A stretch of DNA of 55,162 bases from Truepera sp. bin119 (GCA_002239005.1 MPNL01000019.1:1-55162); one strand, 5' to 3'; positions 25,129 to 34,300 are shown, numbered from the stretch's first letter. Translations and numbers: made by a program. Notes: generated by a model from the letters alone, not told the origin.

Positions 25129-25584
25129 ATGAATCCAGGAAGAGTCATCACCATAGTCGGTCTCGGGTTAATCATCGCTCTGTTCAGCGTGGCGAGCGGG
25201 CAGATGGGGGATGGGCCCGTAGTCATGACCTTCTCCATCAGCGGGGAGCAGGTTCTGAATGCCGTTGATACCATGGGCACGGGCTCGGGCATCGCCGCCC
25301 TTGACGGCCACTTGCTCGTAATCGGCGGCACCTACTCGGGGCTCTCTTCCGACGTGGCAACCGATATCGCCGGCGGGATCCATGTTCACCTCGGTGCCCG
25401 CGGCGAGAACGGTGGCGTGGTCTTTCCGGTCGGCAACACCGGCGGCACCGAGGGTACCTTCAGCGGTGCCTTCATGCTCGATGACGACCAGGTGCAGCAG
25501 TTCTTGGATGGCCTCTTCTACATAAATATCCATACGCTGAACAACCTGCCGGGTGAGATTCGCGGTCAGGTCGAGAGCCAGTAG
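25129..25584 (+). CDS. secreted CHRD-domain protein
   Basis: This 151-residue protein has an N-terminal signal (ITIVGLGLIIALFSVASG) followed by a single CHRD domain, an immunoglobulin-like extracellular fold first seen in chordin. Characteristic elements are GGIHVHLGARGENGGVVFPV, GTFSGAFMLDDDQVQQFLDG and YINIHTLNNLPGEIRGQV. The role of bacterial CHRD proteins is not settled. The ATG at 25129 follows ATCGGAGGTTGCGCT. It is monocistronic, closed by the hairpin at 25615-25639. Confidence 0.85.
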   Translation: MNPGRVITIVGLGLIIALFSVASGQMGDGPVVMTFSISGEQVLNAVDTMGTGSGIAALDGHLLVIGGTYSGLSSDVATDIAGGIHVHLGARGENGGVVFPVGNTGGTEGTFSGAFMLDDDQVQQFLDGLFYINIHTLNNLPGEIRGQVESQ

Positions 25585-25614
25585 ACCGCGCTTGGAGCGC
25601 TAAACGAAAGTGCA

Positions 25615-25639
25615 GAAGGCCGGTGGTGAACCGGCCTTC
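25615..25639 (+). terminator. hairpin terminator after the CHRD gene
   Basis: Arms GAAGGCCGGT (25615-25624) and ACCGGCCTTC (25630-25639) form a perfect 10-bp stem with a five-base loop, about 30 bp after the stop. The downstream tract GCAACATTTCATC is only modestly T-rich. The remaining 25640-25914 holds no gene I can support. Confidence 0.6.
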
Positions 25640-25914
25640 GCAACATTTCATCGGTACCCCGGGATTCGGTTGGGCATACAGATGAGGCTTCGCTCTGGGC
25701 TTATGCTGAGGGGTCAGCAAGGGCCAATGACGACCTGTGAACCCTCGCTCTCCCCTCCGAATAGCTCCTACGCGCCACCCCGATAATCGGCCGATGGGTT
25801 GCTGCACCTACCTCGTCGTGCTCTTCCTGGACGACTGAGACAAACTAGTGGGGTGTATGGGGGACCGCTTCCGTACTACATCGGAGAGTCCAGGGTGGGA
25901 GCTACACTGCTTCC

Positions 25915-27348
25915 ATGGCTCTACCCTCTGTAGAACGGCGCTTCATAACCGATGCTTGGCGCGACGCTGTCCGCACTTTCCCTGTCCGTAATCCCTCCAG
26001 TGGAGCGGTCATCGCGCAGGTGGCCGACTGCGGCCCTGAGGAGGCCGCCGAGGCTGCCCGCATAGCCTGGGAGGCCTTCGAATCATGGCGCGCCACCACC
26101 GCCTTCCAACGGAGCGAACTCCTCATGCGTTGGTACGACCTGATCCTCGCCAACCTCGCGGAGCTCGCTCGCACCATGACGCTCGAGATGGGCAAACCCA
26201 TCCGCGAGGCTCGAGGCGAGGTCGGCTACGCCGCTGGCTTTGTCAAGTGGTATGCCGAGGAAGCCAAGCGCGTCCACGGTGCGACCTTCCCCAGCCACGT
26301 CGGTCAAAAGCGGCCCATGGCCCTGCGCCAGCCTGTCGGGCCCGTCTTTGCCGTCACCCCGTGGAACTTCCCCTCCGCCATGGTCACTCGCAAGGCGGCG
26401 CCGGCGCTGGCGGCCGGCTGCACCTTCGTGCTCAAGCCGGCCGAGCAGGCACCCCTTTCCAGCCTCCACTTAGCCGAGCTGTGGCGGGAGGCCGGCGGCC
26501 CCGAGGGGACCCTCCAGGTGCTACCTGCCAGGGACCCGGTGCCGCTCTCCAACGCCCTCATGGCCGATCCTCGTATCCGCAAGGTCACCTTCACCGGCTC
26601 GACCGAGGTGGGACGCATCCTCTACCGCAAGGCGGCGGACACCGTTAAGAAGATCTCGCTCGAACTTGGCGGCCACGCCCCCGTTCTCGTTTTCGAAGAC
26701 GCCGAGCTCAATCTTGCTGTGGACGAGGTCATCGCCTGCAAGTACCGCAACGCTGGCCAAACCTGCGTCTGCACCAACCGCATCTACGTGCAGGCCCCCA
26801 TAGTTGAAGCTTTCACCGAGGCCTACGTCGCAGCGACCCAAGAGCTTACCGTGGGCGATCCGCTCGACGAGGAGACCGACATCGGGCCGCTAGTGGACGA
26901 GCAGGGCCTCAGGAAAGTGACCGAGCACCTTCATGATGCGGTGGCCCGGGGGGCCATGGTCGTCGCCGGAGGCGGTCCCCGCGAGGGTTTGTTCTTCGAA
27001 CCCACCGTCCTGACCGGTGTCACCCCGGATATGAAGCTCATGCACGAGGAGACCTTCGGTCCTGTGGCCCCGATCATCTCCTTTGACACGGAAGAGGAGG
27101 CGGTCCGCAAGGCGAACGACACCCCGTACGGCCTTGCGGCCTATCTCTATACCAACGACCTCGCACGTGCCTTTCGCGTTTCGGAAGCGCTCGACTACGG
27201 CATCGTCGGAGTCAATGATGGTGTCCCCTCAGCCCCCTATGCCCCCTTTGGAGGGGTCAAGCAGTCGGGCCTCGGCCGTGAAGGGGGGGCTTGGGGTATC
27301 GAGGAGTACCTCGAGGTCAAGTATATCTCGTTCCAGCTGCCACGCTGA
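25915..27348 (+). CDS. NAD(P)-dependent aldehyde dehydrogenase, succinate-semialdehyde type
   Basis: This 477-residue protein has the full aldehyde-dehydrogenase plan. TPWNFPSAMVTRKAAPALAA is the dinucleotide-site motif and FTGSTEVGRI the turn. ELGGHAP holds the general-base Glu, YRNAGQTCVC the nucleophilic Cys, and EETFGPVAPIISF the C-terminal signature. LAAGCTFVLKPAEQAPLS and the length fit the succinate-semialdehyde/glutarate-semialdehyde group. In this setting it might instead oxidise L-lactaldehyde from deoxyhexose breakdown. The ATG at 25915 (MALPSVERRFITDAW) has no strong ribosome-binding site. Confidence 0.88.
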   Translation: MALPSVERRFITDAWRDAVRTFPVRNPSSGAVIAQVADCGPEEAAEAARIAWEAFESWRATTAFQRSELLMRWYDLILANLAELARTMTLEMGKPIREARGEVGYAAGFVKWYAEEAKRVHGATFPSHVGQKRPMALRQPVGPVFAVTPWNFPSAMVTRKAAPALAAGCTFVLKPAEQAPLSSLHLAELWREAGGPEGTLQVLPARDPVPLSNALMADPRIRKVTFTGSTEVGRILYRKAADTVKKISLELGGHAPVLVFEDAELNLAVDEVIACKYRNAGQTCVCTNRIYVQAPIVEAFTEAYVAATQELTVGDPLDEETDIGPLVDEQGLRKVTEHLHDAVARGAMVVAGGGPREGLFFEPTVLTGVTPDMKLMHEETFGPVAPIISFDTEEEAVRKANDTPYGLAAYLYTNDLARAFRVSEALDYGIVGVNDGVPSAPYAPFGGVKQSGLGREGGAWGIEEYLEVKYISFQLPR

Positions 27349-27433
27349 CGCACTTCTGGAGTCGGGTCGGCCCCTCGCTTGTGGCCGCCGGGATCGTCCG
27401 CCTCATCCCAGGTGGGGGCTACCGTCGGCTTCC

Positions 27434-27512
27434 CACTAACCTCAGCCGCCACAATCGAGCCCAACAGCCCGCCAACCAGAACATCACTCGGCTGGTACCA
27501 GGGGAACTGCCC
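27434..27512 (-). pseudogene. possible PAP2-phosphatase fragment
   Basis: The leftward strand encodes SGQFPWYQPSDVLVGGLLGS. It resembles the HYPSDVLAGALLG motif at the active site of PAP2-type lipid phosphatases, with the key His replaced by Gln. Nothing else of the domain can be recognised on either side. The rest of 27349-28195 contains only overlapping frames without family resemblance and may be old, decayed coding DNA. Confidence 0.3.
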
Positions 27513-28195
27513 AGAGTGATCAGGACGATTGCCACTCAAGGGGCTGGCCTATAGCAGGCTTGGTGAATGGTTGGGAGCCTAGTCACACCACACCTACCCC
27601 CTTACAAGCCCGCTCCGGTGCCTTTAGGAAGCGTACCGATCCGGTACGTCTGGATAGGCCGCATATCCTGGATCTGGTCGACTTCCCGGAGCATCGCGGG
27701 CATCTTGCAGTCATCGAAGCCTCCCGGCGGGCTCGAAGTCGAGGGTCGTGCGGAGACCTCGAGCCGCGCCGCCACCCCGGTGGCCGGGCTGGAGAGTCCG
27801 TTCAGCAAAAGAACCGTCGCTACTGTCGGTGAGTCGGAGTGTTCAACTCGCTGTCTATCAACTCTCCATTCCGCCTGCCGCCAAGATATACCCGAGCAGT
27901 GCTCGCGCGCCGGACTGCTCAACTCGTCGACGCAGGTGCCGTCTGGCGAGTAGCTTACGATCATCGCCTCATGCATAGTACTCAGGCGATTGGTGGTGGC
28001 AACGCAGACATCGGATTTCCTTGTTGGGGAGTAGAGCATCTTATAAGATTATCTTGTGGCCGCAGGACGGAATTCACAACGTATCTGGTCACTACCGATG
28101 AGAGATCGGCCCACACACTGGGCAGAAACCCTCAACACCTATCCCTGGATCTTGTATCTGGTGGGCGGATTGCCACTGGGGGCCTTCAGCTGACC

Positions 28196-28852
28196 ATGCA
28201 CAGTTCCAGCCTCCGCGACAGCGACTTCGAAATCGTCTCCGCGAACCAGTCCGTTGTGCCCGCCGACTATTTCCAGGGTTACAGCAATACCAGACGGCTC
28301 GGCCTGCTGGCGCCCAACCGCTTCGAAGGCGTCGGTGCCGTCAATCTGATCATGGCCCACGTCACCGCCTTCTACAATACCTATCGCGCCACCGGCGAGG
28401 AATTCTTCGCCTATCCCGACTACTTTACCTTCCAGTCCCGCGAGCCCATGGCCGCCTACGGCCAATTCGACATCTGGCCTGACCACAAGAGCGTCCTCGT
28501 CGGCCACGACCCCATCGACCGCCTCAACGCCATCACCGACCGTGCTATCAACATCCTCCTCGTTCCCGAAGGCTCGTCTACCCCCCGCGAATTCCAGCGC
28601 CAGCAACTCGCCGCTGCCACCCGCCTCATCGATGCCTGCTACCTCTACTCTCCCAGCGGCGCGGTCGCTGACCCGGATCTGGTCATCCGCTGCAAAGCGG
28701 ATACCTTGGCCTGCTGGATCAAGAGCGTTTTCGATTCGATTCCAGATGGAGAGGCCACAGCAGCAGGGTGGTTAGCGGAGCACAGTCCGAGAGACATCCT
28801 CGAACAATCCTTCCGCCAGATTAGCCTGAGCGAAGCGCTGTCTTTGATTTAG
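28196..28852 (+). CDS. conserved-looking protein of unknown function
   Basis: I do not recognise this family. From ATG 28196 (MHSSSLRDSDFEIVSANQSV) the frame runs 218 residues with codon use like the neighbouring genes. It contains RRLGLLAPNRFEGVGAVNLI, EEFFAYPDYFTFQSREPMAA, FDIWPDHKSVLV and NAITDRAINILLVPEG. There are no membrane segments or signal peptide and the hydropathy is globular. The frame stays open back to 27839, but that part is AT-richer and not protein-like, so I take the later start although its ribosome-binding site is poor. The repeat at 28898 begins shortly after the stop. Confidence 0.55.
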   Translation: MHSSSLRDSDFEIVSANQSVVPADYFQGYSNTRRLGLLAPNRFEGVGAVNLIMAHVTAFYNTYRATGEEFFAYPDYFTFQSREPMAAYGQFDIWPDHKSVLVGHDPIDRLNAITDRAINILLVPEGSSTPREFQRQQLAAATRLIDACYLYSPSGAVADPDLVIRCKADTLACWIKSVFDSIPDGEATAAGWLAEHSPRDILEQSFRQISLSEALSLI

Positions 28853-28897
28853 CTCGACTTTGCAATTCGAATTTAGGTTGTAAGATGATCGCACGCC

Positions 28898-29546
28898 CCC
28901 TTCAAGCCGTTCCCCAAATGAAGTCATCCCCGTCCAGAAAGCGATTTCTCGATCATTCTTCCTTCTCCCGGTATGGGCAAACTCAGTAGAACCTATTCGA
29001 GAACCGCCCCTTCATTCTTCATCATGCCCCCCCTACCGGCACCAATTCCAAAACCGTGGGTTCCGCCAAGGTCTGGTACGCATCTCCAAGGACGGACTCG
29101 CTGGATCTGGTGGGGGTGCGGGACAATCTCACGCCACTACCTACGGGTGGGAGGAGCTATAGGGATCGCCAGATTGCGGTCCAGCCCGTAAGTTTGGCTG
29201 TACACGGCTATGACGTCACCAACGGCCCCATGATTCTCTGCCCTGTGAGGGGGGCTGGGAATGTCTGGTCGGAGGACGCTGAGGCGCGACGCGTCCACAA
29301 ACCGGACACAATCGAGAACCTTCAAGTCGCGCTTCCGACTGCTGCTGTGAGGCGGCACGAGTGGCGACGGCACTAGGAGCGGCAACGAATACCAAGGAAT
29401 GCTTGGGGAGCCATATATACGTCCTCTGCCGCAGGCTGGCGTGGCCTATGTGACGCGTATCGGGTGGGGCAGAGGCTGATTGAACAGGTAGCCCTGCTCG
29501 TTGAAGGGCACCTGATCGGGCTGGGTGTTGCCCGCGATGTCGGTGG
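28898..29546. repeat. long direct repeat, copy 2
   Basis: From 28971 (GTATGGGCAAACTCAGTAGA) to 29546 (CCCGCGATGTCGGTGG) this segment matches 32497-33060 in direct orientation, with scattered substitutions and small indels. Its first 200 bp also match the copy at 5531-5737. The last 101 bp (29446-29546) duplicate the 3' end of the sulfite-oxidase-like gene. Frames are not conserved between copies because of indels (for example one extra G in the run near 29117), so the repeat is not a functional gene. Confidence 0.85.
29446..29546 (-). pseudogene. duplicated 3' fragment of the sulfite-oxidase-like gene
   Basis: The leftward strand encodes the last 32 or so residues of the protein at 32960-34081, ending FNQPLPHPIRVT and TAG. 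It differs by few bases (GTC for GTA in the penultimate Val codon, for example). It begins abruptly 23 bp beyond the stop of the VCBS/ASPIC gene. Nothing upstream of these codons is present, so it is an untranslated leftover of a duplication. Confidence 0.85.
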
Positions 29547-29569
29547 GGGAAAAGCCGGGGGCAGGTTCG

Positions 29570-31237
29570 TTACTCTTCCGGGCCGACCTCGCCATAGCTC
29601 AGGTCCAGGATCCGATCGGCAGCGACCTCAGCGACCACGTCCTCGGTACCGTCGGGCCACACCACCCTCACCGCTGCGCTGGTGGACCCGCCTAGGCCGA
29701 AGTGCAATGCCGTGTCATTCCCGGCGCCCAGGCTCGAGCCGCTCTTGACCTCCTGCATGCGTGTCAGACCGTCCTTGGTGGTGACGAACACCCGCGCGTG
29801 AATCGCATCAAAGTTGATGGGCGCGCGACCCTCGAGCCGGATGGTGAGCCAGTGGTTCTCCGCGCCGGCTAGGCCGGCGTTGCGGTAGAGGGTGTAGCCC
29901 TGCCCGAAGTTGCCTACCACGAAGTCGACCAGGCCGTCGCGGTCGTAGTCGGCGTAGGCGACGCCCATGCTCGGTTTCGGCTGCTGCTGCCAGCTGGTGG
30001 GGGTCACGTCGAGGAAGGTGCCGTCGCCGCGATTCTGGAACAGCGGGTTGGGATAGGGAAACAGCATCCCCTCCGGCCTCTGTAAGTCCTGCGCCCAGAT
30101 GAGCTCGGTCGAGGCTAGGAACAGATCGAGCCAGCCGTCGTTGTTGAAGTCGAAGAAGGCCGTGCCCCAGCCGACGACGCTCCCCGGCCCCACCCCGACC
30201 CCGGCCGTCTTGGAGGCGTCACGGAACTGGTCGCCGAGGTTCTCGAGCAGCGCCATAGGCTCGACCATGTCGGAGAAGTAGAAGTCTAGGTCCAGGTCGT
30301 TGTCGTAATCCCCAACCGCCAGGCCCATGCCGTGCTTGACGATCTTGCTTCTCGTCTCGCTCGAGGCGTCGTGCCAGCACCAGCCATCACAACCCGGGCC
30401 GTCGTTGCGCCACAGGACGTTCCCGATGGGTTGCTCGGCCTTGTCGTTGATCACGTAGATGTCGGGGTCGCCGTCGTTGTCGAAGTCGACGAAACTGGCT
30501 GAGAAGGCGGAGCCTTGGAGCTTCACCGCGTTGAGAAGACCGGAGACGTCGGTGAAGGTGCCGTCCCGGTTGTTGTGGTAGAGCCGATCGCTGGCCAGGA
30601 CCGGGTCGGCAGGTCGCGGGCACTCCGGAATGCAGGACCAGTTGGCGACATACAGGTCGAGGTAGCCGTCACCGTCGTAGTCGCCCCAGGCGGCGGTGGT
30701 GCCCTTGCCGGTGTCGCCCACGCCGGCGGCTTGGGTGACACCTTGGAAACCTTGTCCGGCCTCGTTGTGGAAAAGTACGTTAGCTCCGTTGGCGAGGACG
30801 TAGAGGTCTTTGAAGCCGTCGTTGTCGTAGTCGGCCCACACCGCGCCTCCGGTCCACACGTCCGGCAACCCTACTTCGCCTGAATGCTCGGAGATGCTGA
30901 AGGTACCGTCCCCATCGTTGCGGTAGAGGGTGCTGGGATTGAGTCCGCCAGTGAGGTAGAGGTCGACCCAGCCGTCGTTGTCGTAGTCGCCCCAGGCCTG
31001 GCCCGTGGCCAGATAGCCGCGGGTGAAGTTCTCACCAGAGAACTCCTCCCAGGTCGCTTCGTGGAGCGCTCCGATGCCGGCCTCTTCGCTTACGTCGACG
31101 AACAGGTCGGGTGCTGCTTGCTGCGCCAAGGCCGGGCTCGCCGCCAGGACCGCGACGCTGAGGAGGACCGCCAGCCGCAACGGGACCCCTGCCGGTGATG
31201 CCACAATCGGTGCGTTCAGGACCGCCATGGAGCCCAT
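29570..31237 (-). CDS. secreted VCBS/FG-GAP repeat protein with ASPIC/UnbV domain (CRTAC1-like)
   Basis: This 555-residue exported protein has a signal peptide (RLAVLLSVAVLAASPALA, cut before QQA). About six to eight VCBS/FG-GAP beta-propeller repeats with calcium loops follow, such as WGDYDNDGWVDLYLTGG, WGDYDGDGYLDLYVANW and DFNNDGWLDLFLAS. The C-terminal 75 residues (NHWLTIRLEGRAPINFDAIH, then VRVVWPDGTEDVV) are the ASPIC/UnbV domain. Family members are extracellular and thought to bind ligands or matrix. It lies 41 bp after the two-domain secreted protein gene, on the same strand, inside the long direct repeats. Confidence 0.88.
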   Translation of the reverse strand: MGSMAVLNAPIVASPAGVPLRLAVLLSVAVLAASPALAQQAAPDLFVDVSEEAGIGALHEATWEEFSGENFTRGYLATGQAWGDYDNDGWVDLYLTGGLNPSTLYRNDGDGTFSISEHSGEVGLPDVWTGGAVWADYDNDGFKDLYVLANGANVLFHNEAGQGFQGVTQAAGVGDTGKGTTAAWGDYDGDGYLDLYVANWSCIPECPRPADPVLASDRLYHNNRDGTFTDVSGLLNAVKLQGSAFSASFVDFDNDGDPDIYVINDKAEQPIGNVLWRNDGPGCDGWCWHDASSETRSKIVKHGMGLAVGDYDNDLDLDFYFSDMVEPMALLENLGDQFRDASKTAGVGVGPGSVVGWGTAFFDFNNDGWLDLFLASTELIWAQDLQRPEGMLFPYPNPLFQNRGDGTFLDVTPTSWQQQPKPSMGVAYADYDRDGLVDFVVGNFGQGYTLYRNAGLAGAENHWLTIRLEGRAPINFDAIHARVFVTTKDGLTRMQEVKSGSSLGAGNDTALHFGLGGSTSAAVRVVWPDGTEDVVAEVAADRILDLSYGEVGPEE

Positions 31238-31278
31238 TATTGCACAGAATCGAACGCCGGCGGTTTGCCATTCTGGGC

Positions 31279-32217
31279 TCAGAAGTCGCTGGGACCCATC
31301 TCGCGCTCGGTGATGTATAGAACTGCCGGAATCAGGCTGCTGCTCGCGAAGCTGCCGACCCAGATGAGGTAGCGACCGGTCTCTGGATTCACGAATTCGA
31401 TCAGCGGATCGATGCCGCTGAAGTCGTCATTGCAGTGCCAGCCGCCCACGGGGTCGTTCACGATCAGCGTGGTGTCGCCCTTCCCAACCACCAGGATGCG
31501 TAGCAGCCGGCCGCTGGCGCCCCACTCGAGGCTGATGTCGGGCTCCGCGGTGGCGAAGCCGCTGCAGTTGGTCTCGCCAAGATCGGCGAATACGTCGACC
31601 CCGCCGCCGCTGAGAATTTCGACGCTGTGGGGGTCGGGTGTGAACCCGACCTCTAGCGCCACGCTGCCGAAGTTGGGCGCCGCAGTAACGTCGAGACTGC
31701 CGCTGTCGCCCATGAACGCTACGGGGCTCAGCGGCTGCCCGGTGACGAACAGCCGCCCGAACAGCAGCTCGGTGGGGTTGAAACTGCCCACCCAGACGGT
31801 GTACCGACCTGCCAGGGAGGCGGGAAACGCGATCAGCGGGTTGGCATCTTCGAAGTCGTCGTTGCAGTGCCAAGCGCCCAGAGGGTCGTTCACGATCAGC
31901 GTGGTATCGCCGCCCGTCACAAAGAAGATGTGCAGGTCGCGGCCCTCCCCAGACCAGTCGAGCCGAAAGTCGGGCGCAGCGTCGACGTTGCCGGAGCAGC
32001 TCCCACCTACGGCTTCGCCGGCGTTCAGCGGGCCACCGCTCACGAGTTCGATCTCGAATGGGTCGGGCTCGAACCCGCCCTCGAGCACGGCCGCGCCGAA
32101 GGTGGGGTCTGCGAGGGGATCGAGGGTCTCCGGTTCCTGCCCCACGGCCAGGCCAAGCATGAAGGTAATGGCCAGCAAGGCGGCTTGAAGGGGGGATGGG
32201 GGTGGCAGGGTGCGCAT
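31279..32217 (-). CDS. secreted protein with two tandem beta-domains
   Basis: From ATG 32217 (MRTLPPPSPLQAALLAITFM, GGAGTCGGCTCC upstream) this is a 312-residue exported protein with signal cut near GLAVGQ. The mature part is a tandem duplication of about 130 residues. Both halves have FGxxxLExGFxPDPxxxEixSGG, an acidic block with a conserved Cys, and then GDTTLIVNDPxGxWHCNDDF and GRYxxWVGSF. The pattern is that of PPC-like extracellular beta-sandwich domains. No catalytic domain is present. It shares strand and spacing with the VCBS/ASPIC gene and probably the same message. Confidence 0.75.
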   Translation of the reverse strand: MRTLPPPSPLQAALLAITFMLGLAVGQEPETLDPLADPTFGAAVLEGGFEPDPFEIELVSGGPLNAGEAVGGSCSGNVDAAPDFRLDWSGEGRDLHIFFVTGGDTTLIVNDPLGAWHCNDDFEDANPLIAFPASLAGRYTVWVGSFNPTELLFGRLFVTGQPLSPVAFMGDSGSLDVTAAPNFGSVALEVGFTPDPHSVEILSGGGVDVFADLGETNCSGFATAEPDISLEWGASGRLLRILVVGKGDTTLIVNDPVGGWHCNDDFSGIDPLIEFVNPETGRYLIWVGSFASSSLIPAVLYITEREMGPSDF

Positions 32218-32421
32218 GGAGCCGACTCCATTATGACCGGTCTGGAGGCGCTCGGGTGGTGTGAGATTATCTCTGCTCTCCGCAGGGGATAGACCAGTCC
32301 TGGTGGATCCTGCACCCTGTGAAAAAGAGCGACCAACTTCCACTTGATCTAGCCTGCGTCAACCGTGAGTGCCCCAGCTACGGCCAGCCAGGACAAGGCA
32401 ACCTCCATCAAGGGAACTGCA

Positions 32422-32493
32422 AGGTCGGACAAGGACAACTTTGTTGGAGCTTCGGGGCGACTTACTCAAGTCTCTCGCGAGGCGGTCCGACCT
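32422..32493. repeat. dispersed hairpin repeat with 9-bp inverted ends
   Basis: AGGTCGGAC (32422-32430) and its exact complement GTCCGACCT (32485-32493) bracket a unit containing GACAAGGACAACTTTGTTGG and AGCTTCGGGG. The inner part matches the repeat family at 482-517, 54175-54232 and 55080-55130. It lies immediately left of long direct repeat copy 3, in the upstream region of the two-domain secreted gene. Confidence 0.6.
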
Positions 32494-32496
32494 CTG

Positions 32497-33060
32497 GTAT
32501 GGGCAAACTCGGTAGAACCTATTCGAGAACCGCCCCTTCACACTTCATCATGCCCCCCCTACCGGCACCAATTCCAAAACCGTGGGTTCCGCCAAGGTCT
32601 GGTACGCATCTCCAAGGACGGATTCGCTGGATCTGGTGGGGTGCGGGACAATCTCACGCCACTACCTACGGGTGGGAGGAGCTAAAGGGATCGCCAGATT
32701 GCGGTCCAGCCCGTAAGTTTGGCTGTACACGGCTATGACGTCACCAACGGCCCCATGATTCTCGTGCCCTGTGAGGGGGGGAATGTCTGGTCGGAGGACG
32801 CTGAGGTGCGACGCGTCCACAAACCGGACACAATCGAGAACCTTCAAGTCGCACTTCCAACTGCTGCTGTGAGGCAGCACGAGTGGCGACGGCACTAGGA
32901 ACGGCACGAATACCTAAGGGATGCTTTATACGTCCTCTGCTGCAGGCTGGCGATATGGCCTATGTTACGCGTATCGGGTGGGGCAGAGGCTGATTGAACA
33001 GGTAGCCCTGCTCGTTGAAGGGCACCTGATCGGGCTGGGTATTGCCCGCGATGTCGGTGG
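32497..33060. repeat. long direct repeat, copy 3
   Basis: This is the partner of 28971-29546, running from GTATGGGCAAACTCGGTAGA to CCCGCGATGTCGGTGG. Its last 101 bp are the genuine 3' end of the sulfite-oxidase-like gene. At 33061 the two copies diverge sharply (CACGTGTC here, GGGAAAAG in copy 2). The 463 bp left of the gene contain no conserved frame. Confidence 0.85.
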
Positions 33061-34081
33061 CACGTGTCATGATCATGCGCTGCCCCGGCTCCGCGTCCCA
33101 GACGAACTCGAACCGCGCCCAAGAGTAGTCTAGATGCTGCCCCGACAGGTTTGCGTCGGCCCAGGTGCTCCCGGAGTCAGCGCTCCACTCCACCCGCGAG
33201 ACCGACCCCGCCGGGGAGTGAGCGTAGCCGTGGATGCGGTGGCGCCCCGCCGAAAGCTCCGCTGGCCAAGGCAGAGCGAGCGCGCTCTTGATCACCTGTA
33301 TGGTCACAGGCTTGCCCCGCGACTCGCCCTCCGGCGGGTACTGGTCACCGATGAGCACGTAGGAGTTGGTGTTGTTGCGCGTCCACAGCTGCTCGGAGGA
33401 GACGACGATGCGCCCTAGCCACTTGATGCTCGCGCTGCCGACCCAGCCCGGCACGAGCGCGCGCAGGGGGAAGCCGTGGTCGCTGGGCAGCGTCTCGCCG
33501 TTGAGTTCGTAGGCTAGCAGCGTATCCGGGTGCATCGCCTTCTCCACTGGCAGGACGTAGCGAAAACCCTCCTCCGGCGATTCGACATCCAGCCCCACCA
33601 GCAGCACGCTGACGGCGCTGGCGTGAATACCTGCGAGCGTCAGCACATCACTCAGCGCAACGCCTACCCATGCGCCATTGCCGATCCCACCCGTCATCCA
33701 CTGCTCGCCTGACGCCTTCTGCCCCTTCAGGAGATCGAACATAGCGCGGTGATTGCCAGCGCACTCCAGGTAAGAGGTCAGCATGCGACTCGGGAGGCTT
33801 CTGATGTCGTTGTAGCTTAACTCCAGCGGCTCCGTCACCGCGTCTCCCTCCAGGTAGAGCCGCCACTCTGAGGCGTTCAAGCTCAGACTGGAGGAGTTAT
33901 TGCGGACAAAGAAAAGGTGGTTCGGGGTAATGAGGCCCTGCATGTTTTCCAGCCGGGCCTCCAGACTGTTGTCGTCGTGTTGAATGAACGGCCCGGGGTC
34001 CTTGAACCATGGGAAGTCGGGTGCTGGGTCGGAACCGGCTTGGGTAGGTGTCGAGGTGGGCTCAGGCTCGCCCTCCTTCAT
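32960..34081 (-). CDS. molybdopterin-dependent sulfite oxidase-like protein
   Basis: This 373-residue protein combines an oxidoreductase molybdopterin-binding domain with a Mo-co dimerisation domain. LTSYLECAGNHRAMFD holds the cysteine expected to ligate molybdenum, and VPGWVGSASIKWLGRIVV is the pterin-site signature. The C-terminal half (IHGYAHSPAGSVSRVEWSAD, FVWDAEPGQRMIMTRATD) is the Ig-like dimer domain. No Tat or Sec signal is apparent, which is odd for a family often exported. The ATG at 34081 follows GGAGGCAACC. Sulfite or another sulfoxide/sulfur substrate is possible; the family assignment is solid. Confidence 0.87.
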   Translation of the reverse strand: MKEGEPEPTSTPTQAGSDPAPDFPWFKDPGPFIQHDDNSLEARLENMQGLITPNHLFFVRNNSSSLSLNASEWRLYLEGDAVTEPLELSYNDIRSLPSRMLTSYLECAGNHRAMFDLLKGQKASGEQWMTGGIGNGAWVGVALSDVLTLAGIHASAVSVLLVGLDVESPEEGFRYVLPVEKAMHPDTLLAYELNGETLPSDHGFPLRALVPGWVGSASIKWLGRIVVSSEQLWTRNNTNSYVLIGDQYPPEGESRGKPVTIQVIKSALALPWPAELSAGRHRIHGYAHSPAGSVSRVEWSADSGSTWADANLSGQHLDYSWARFEFVWDAEPGQRMIMTRATDIAGNTQPDQVPFNEQGYLFNQPLPHPIRVT

Positions 34082-34271
34082 GGTTGCCTCCTCCCGTAAA
34101 GCGGCTTTGCTGCGTCCTCATTTTACCAGAGCCGTGCTGTTCCCTAGCTGAGACCGGGCCGTCCGGACAGGCTTATTCTCAACACTGGAAGACAGGTTGT
34201 CACATGACGTGTAGCAGGACGGGCTATGACTGGGAAGCGCATAAGCAGGAACACCAAGACCATCTACCTGA

Positions 34272-34300
34272 CTGGCGGCGTCCTCTCTGGCTGCCGCCAG
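34272..34300. other. hairpin in a 428-bp gap without a gene
   Basis: CTGGCGGC (34272-34279) and GCCGCCAG (34293-34300) form a perfect 8-bp stem in the stretch 34082-34509. I find no gene there, and only weak frames on both strands. A shorter CCCG/CGGG stem at 34479-34493, followed by TCTTTTT, could be a weak rightward terminator with no rightward gene before it. Confidence 0.35.

Noticed and set aside
27602-28039. A 145-codon leftward frame upstream of the unknown gene at 28196
   Set aside because: It looks fairly protein-like (ATVLLLNGLSSPATGVAARL), but has no recognisable motif or start signal, and other long frames overlap it. Not enough to call a gene.
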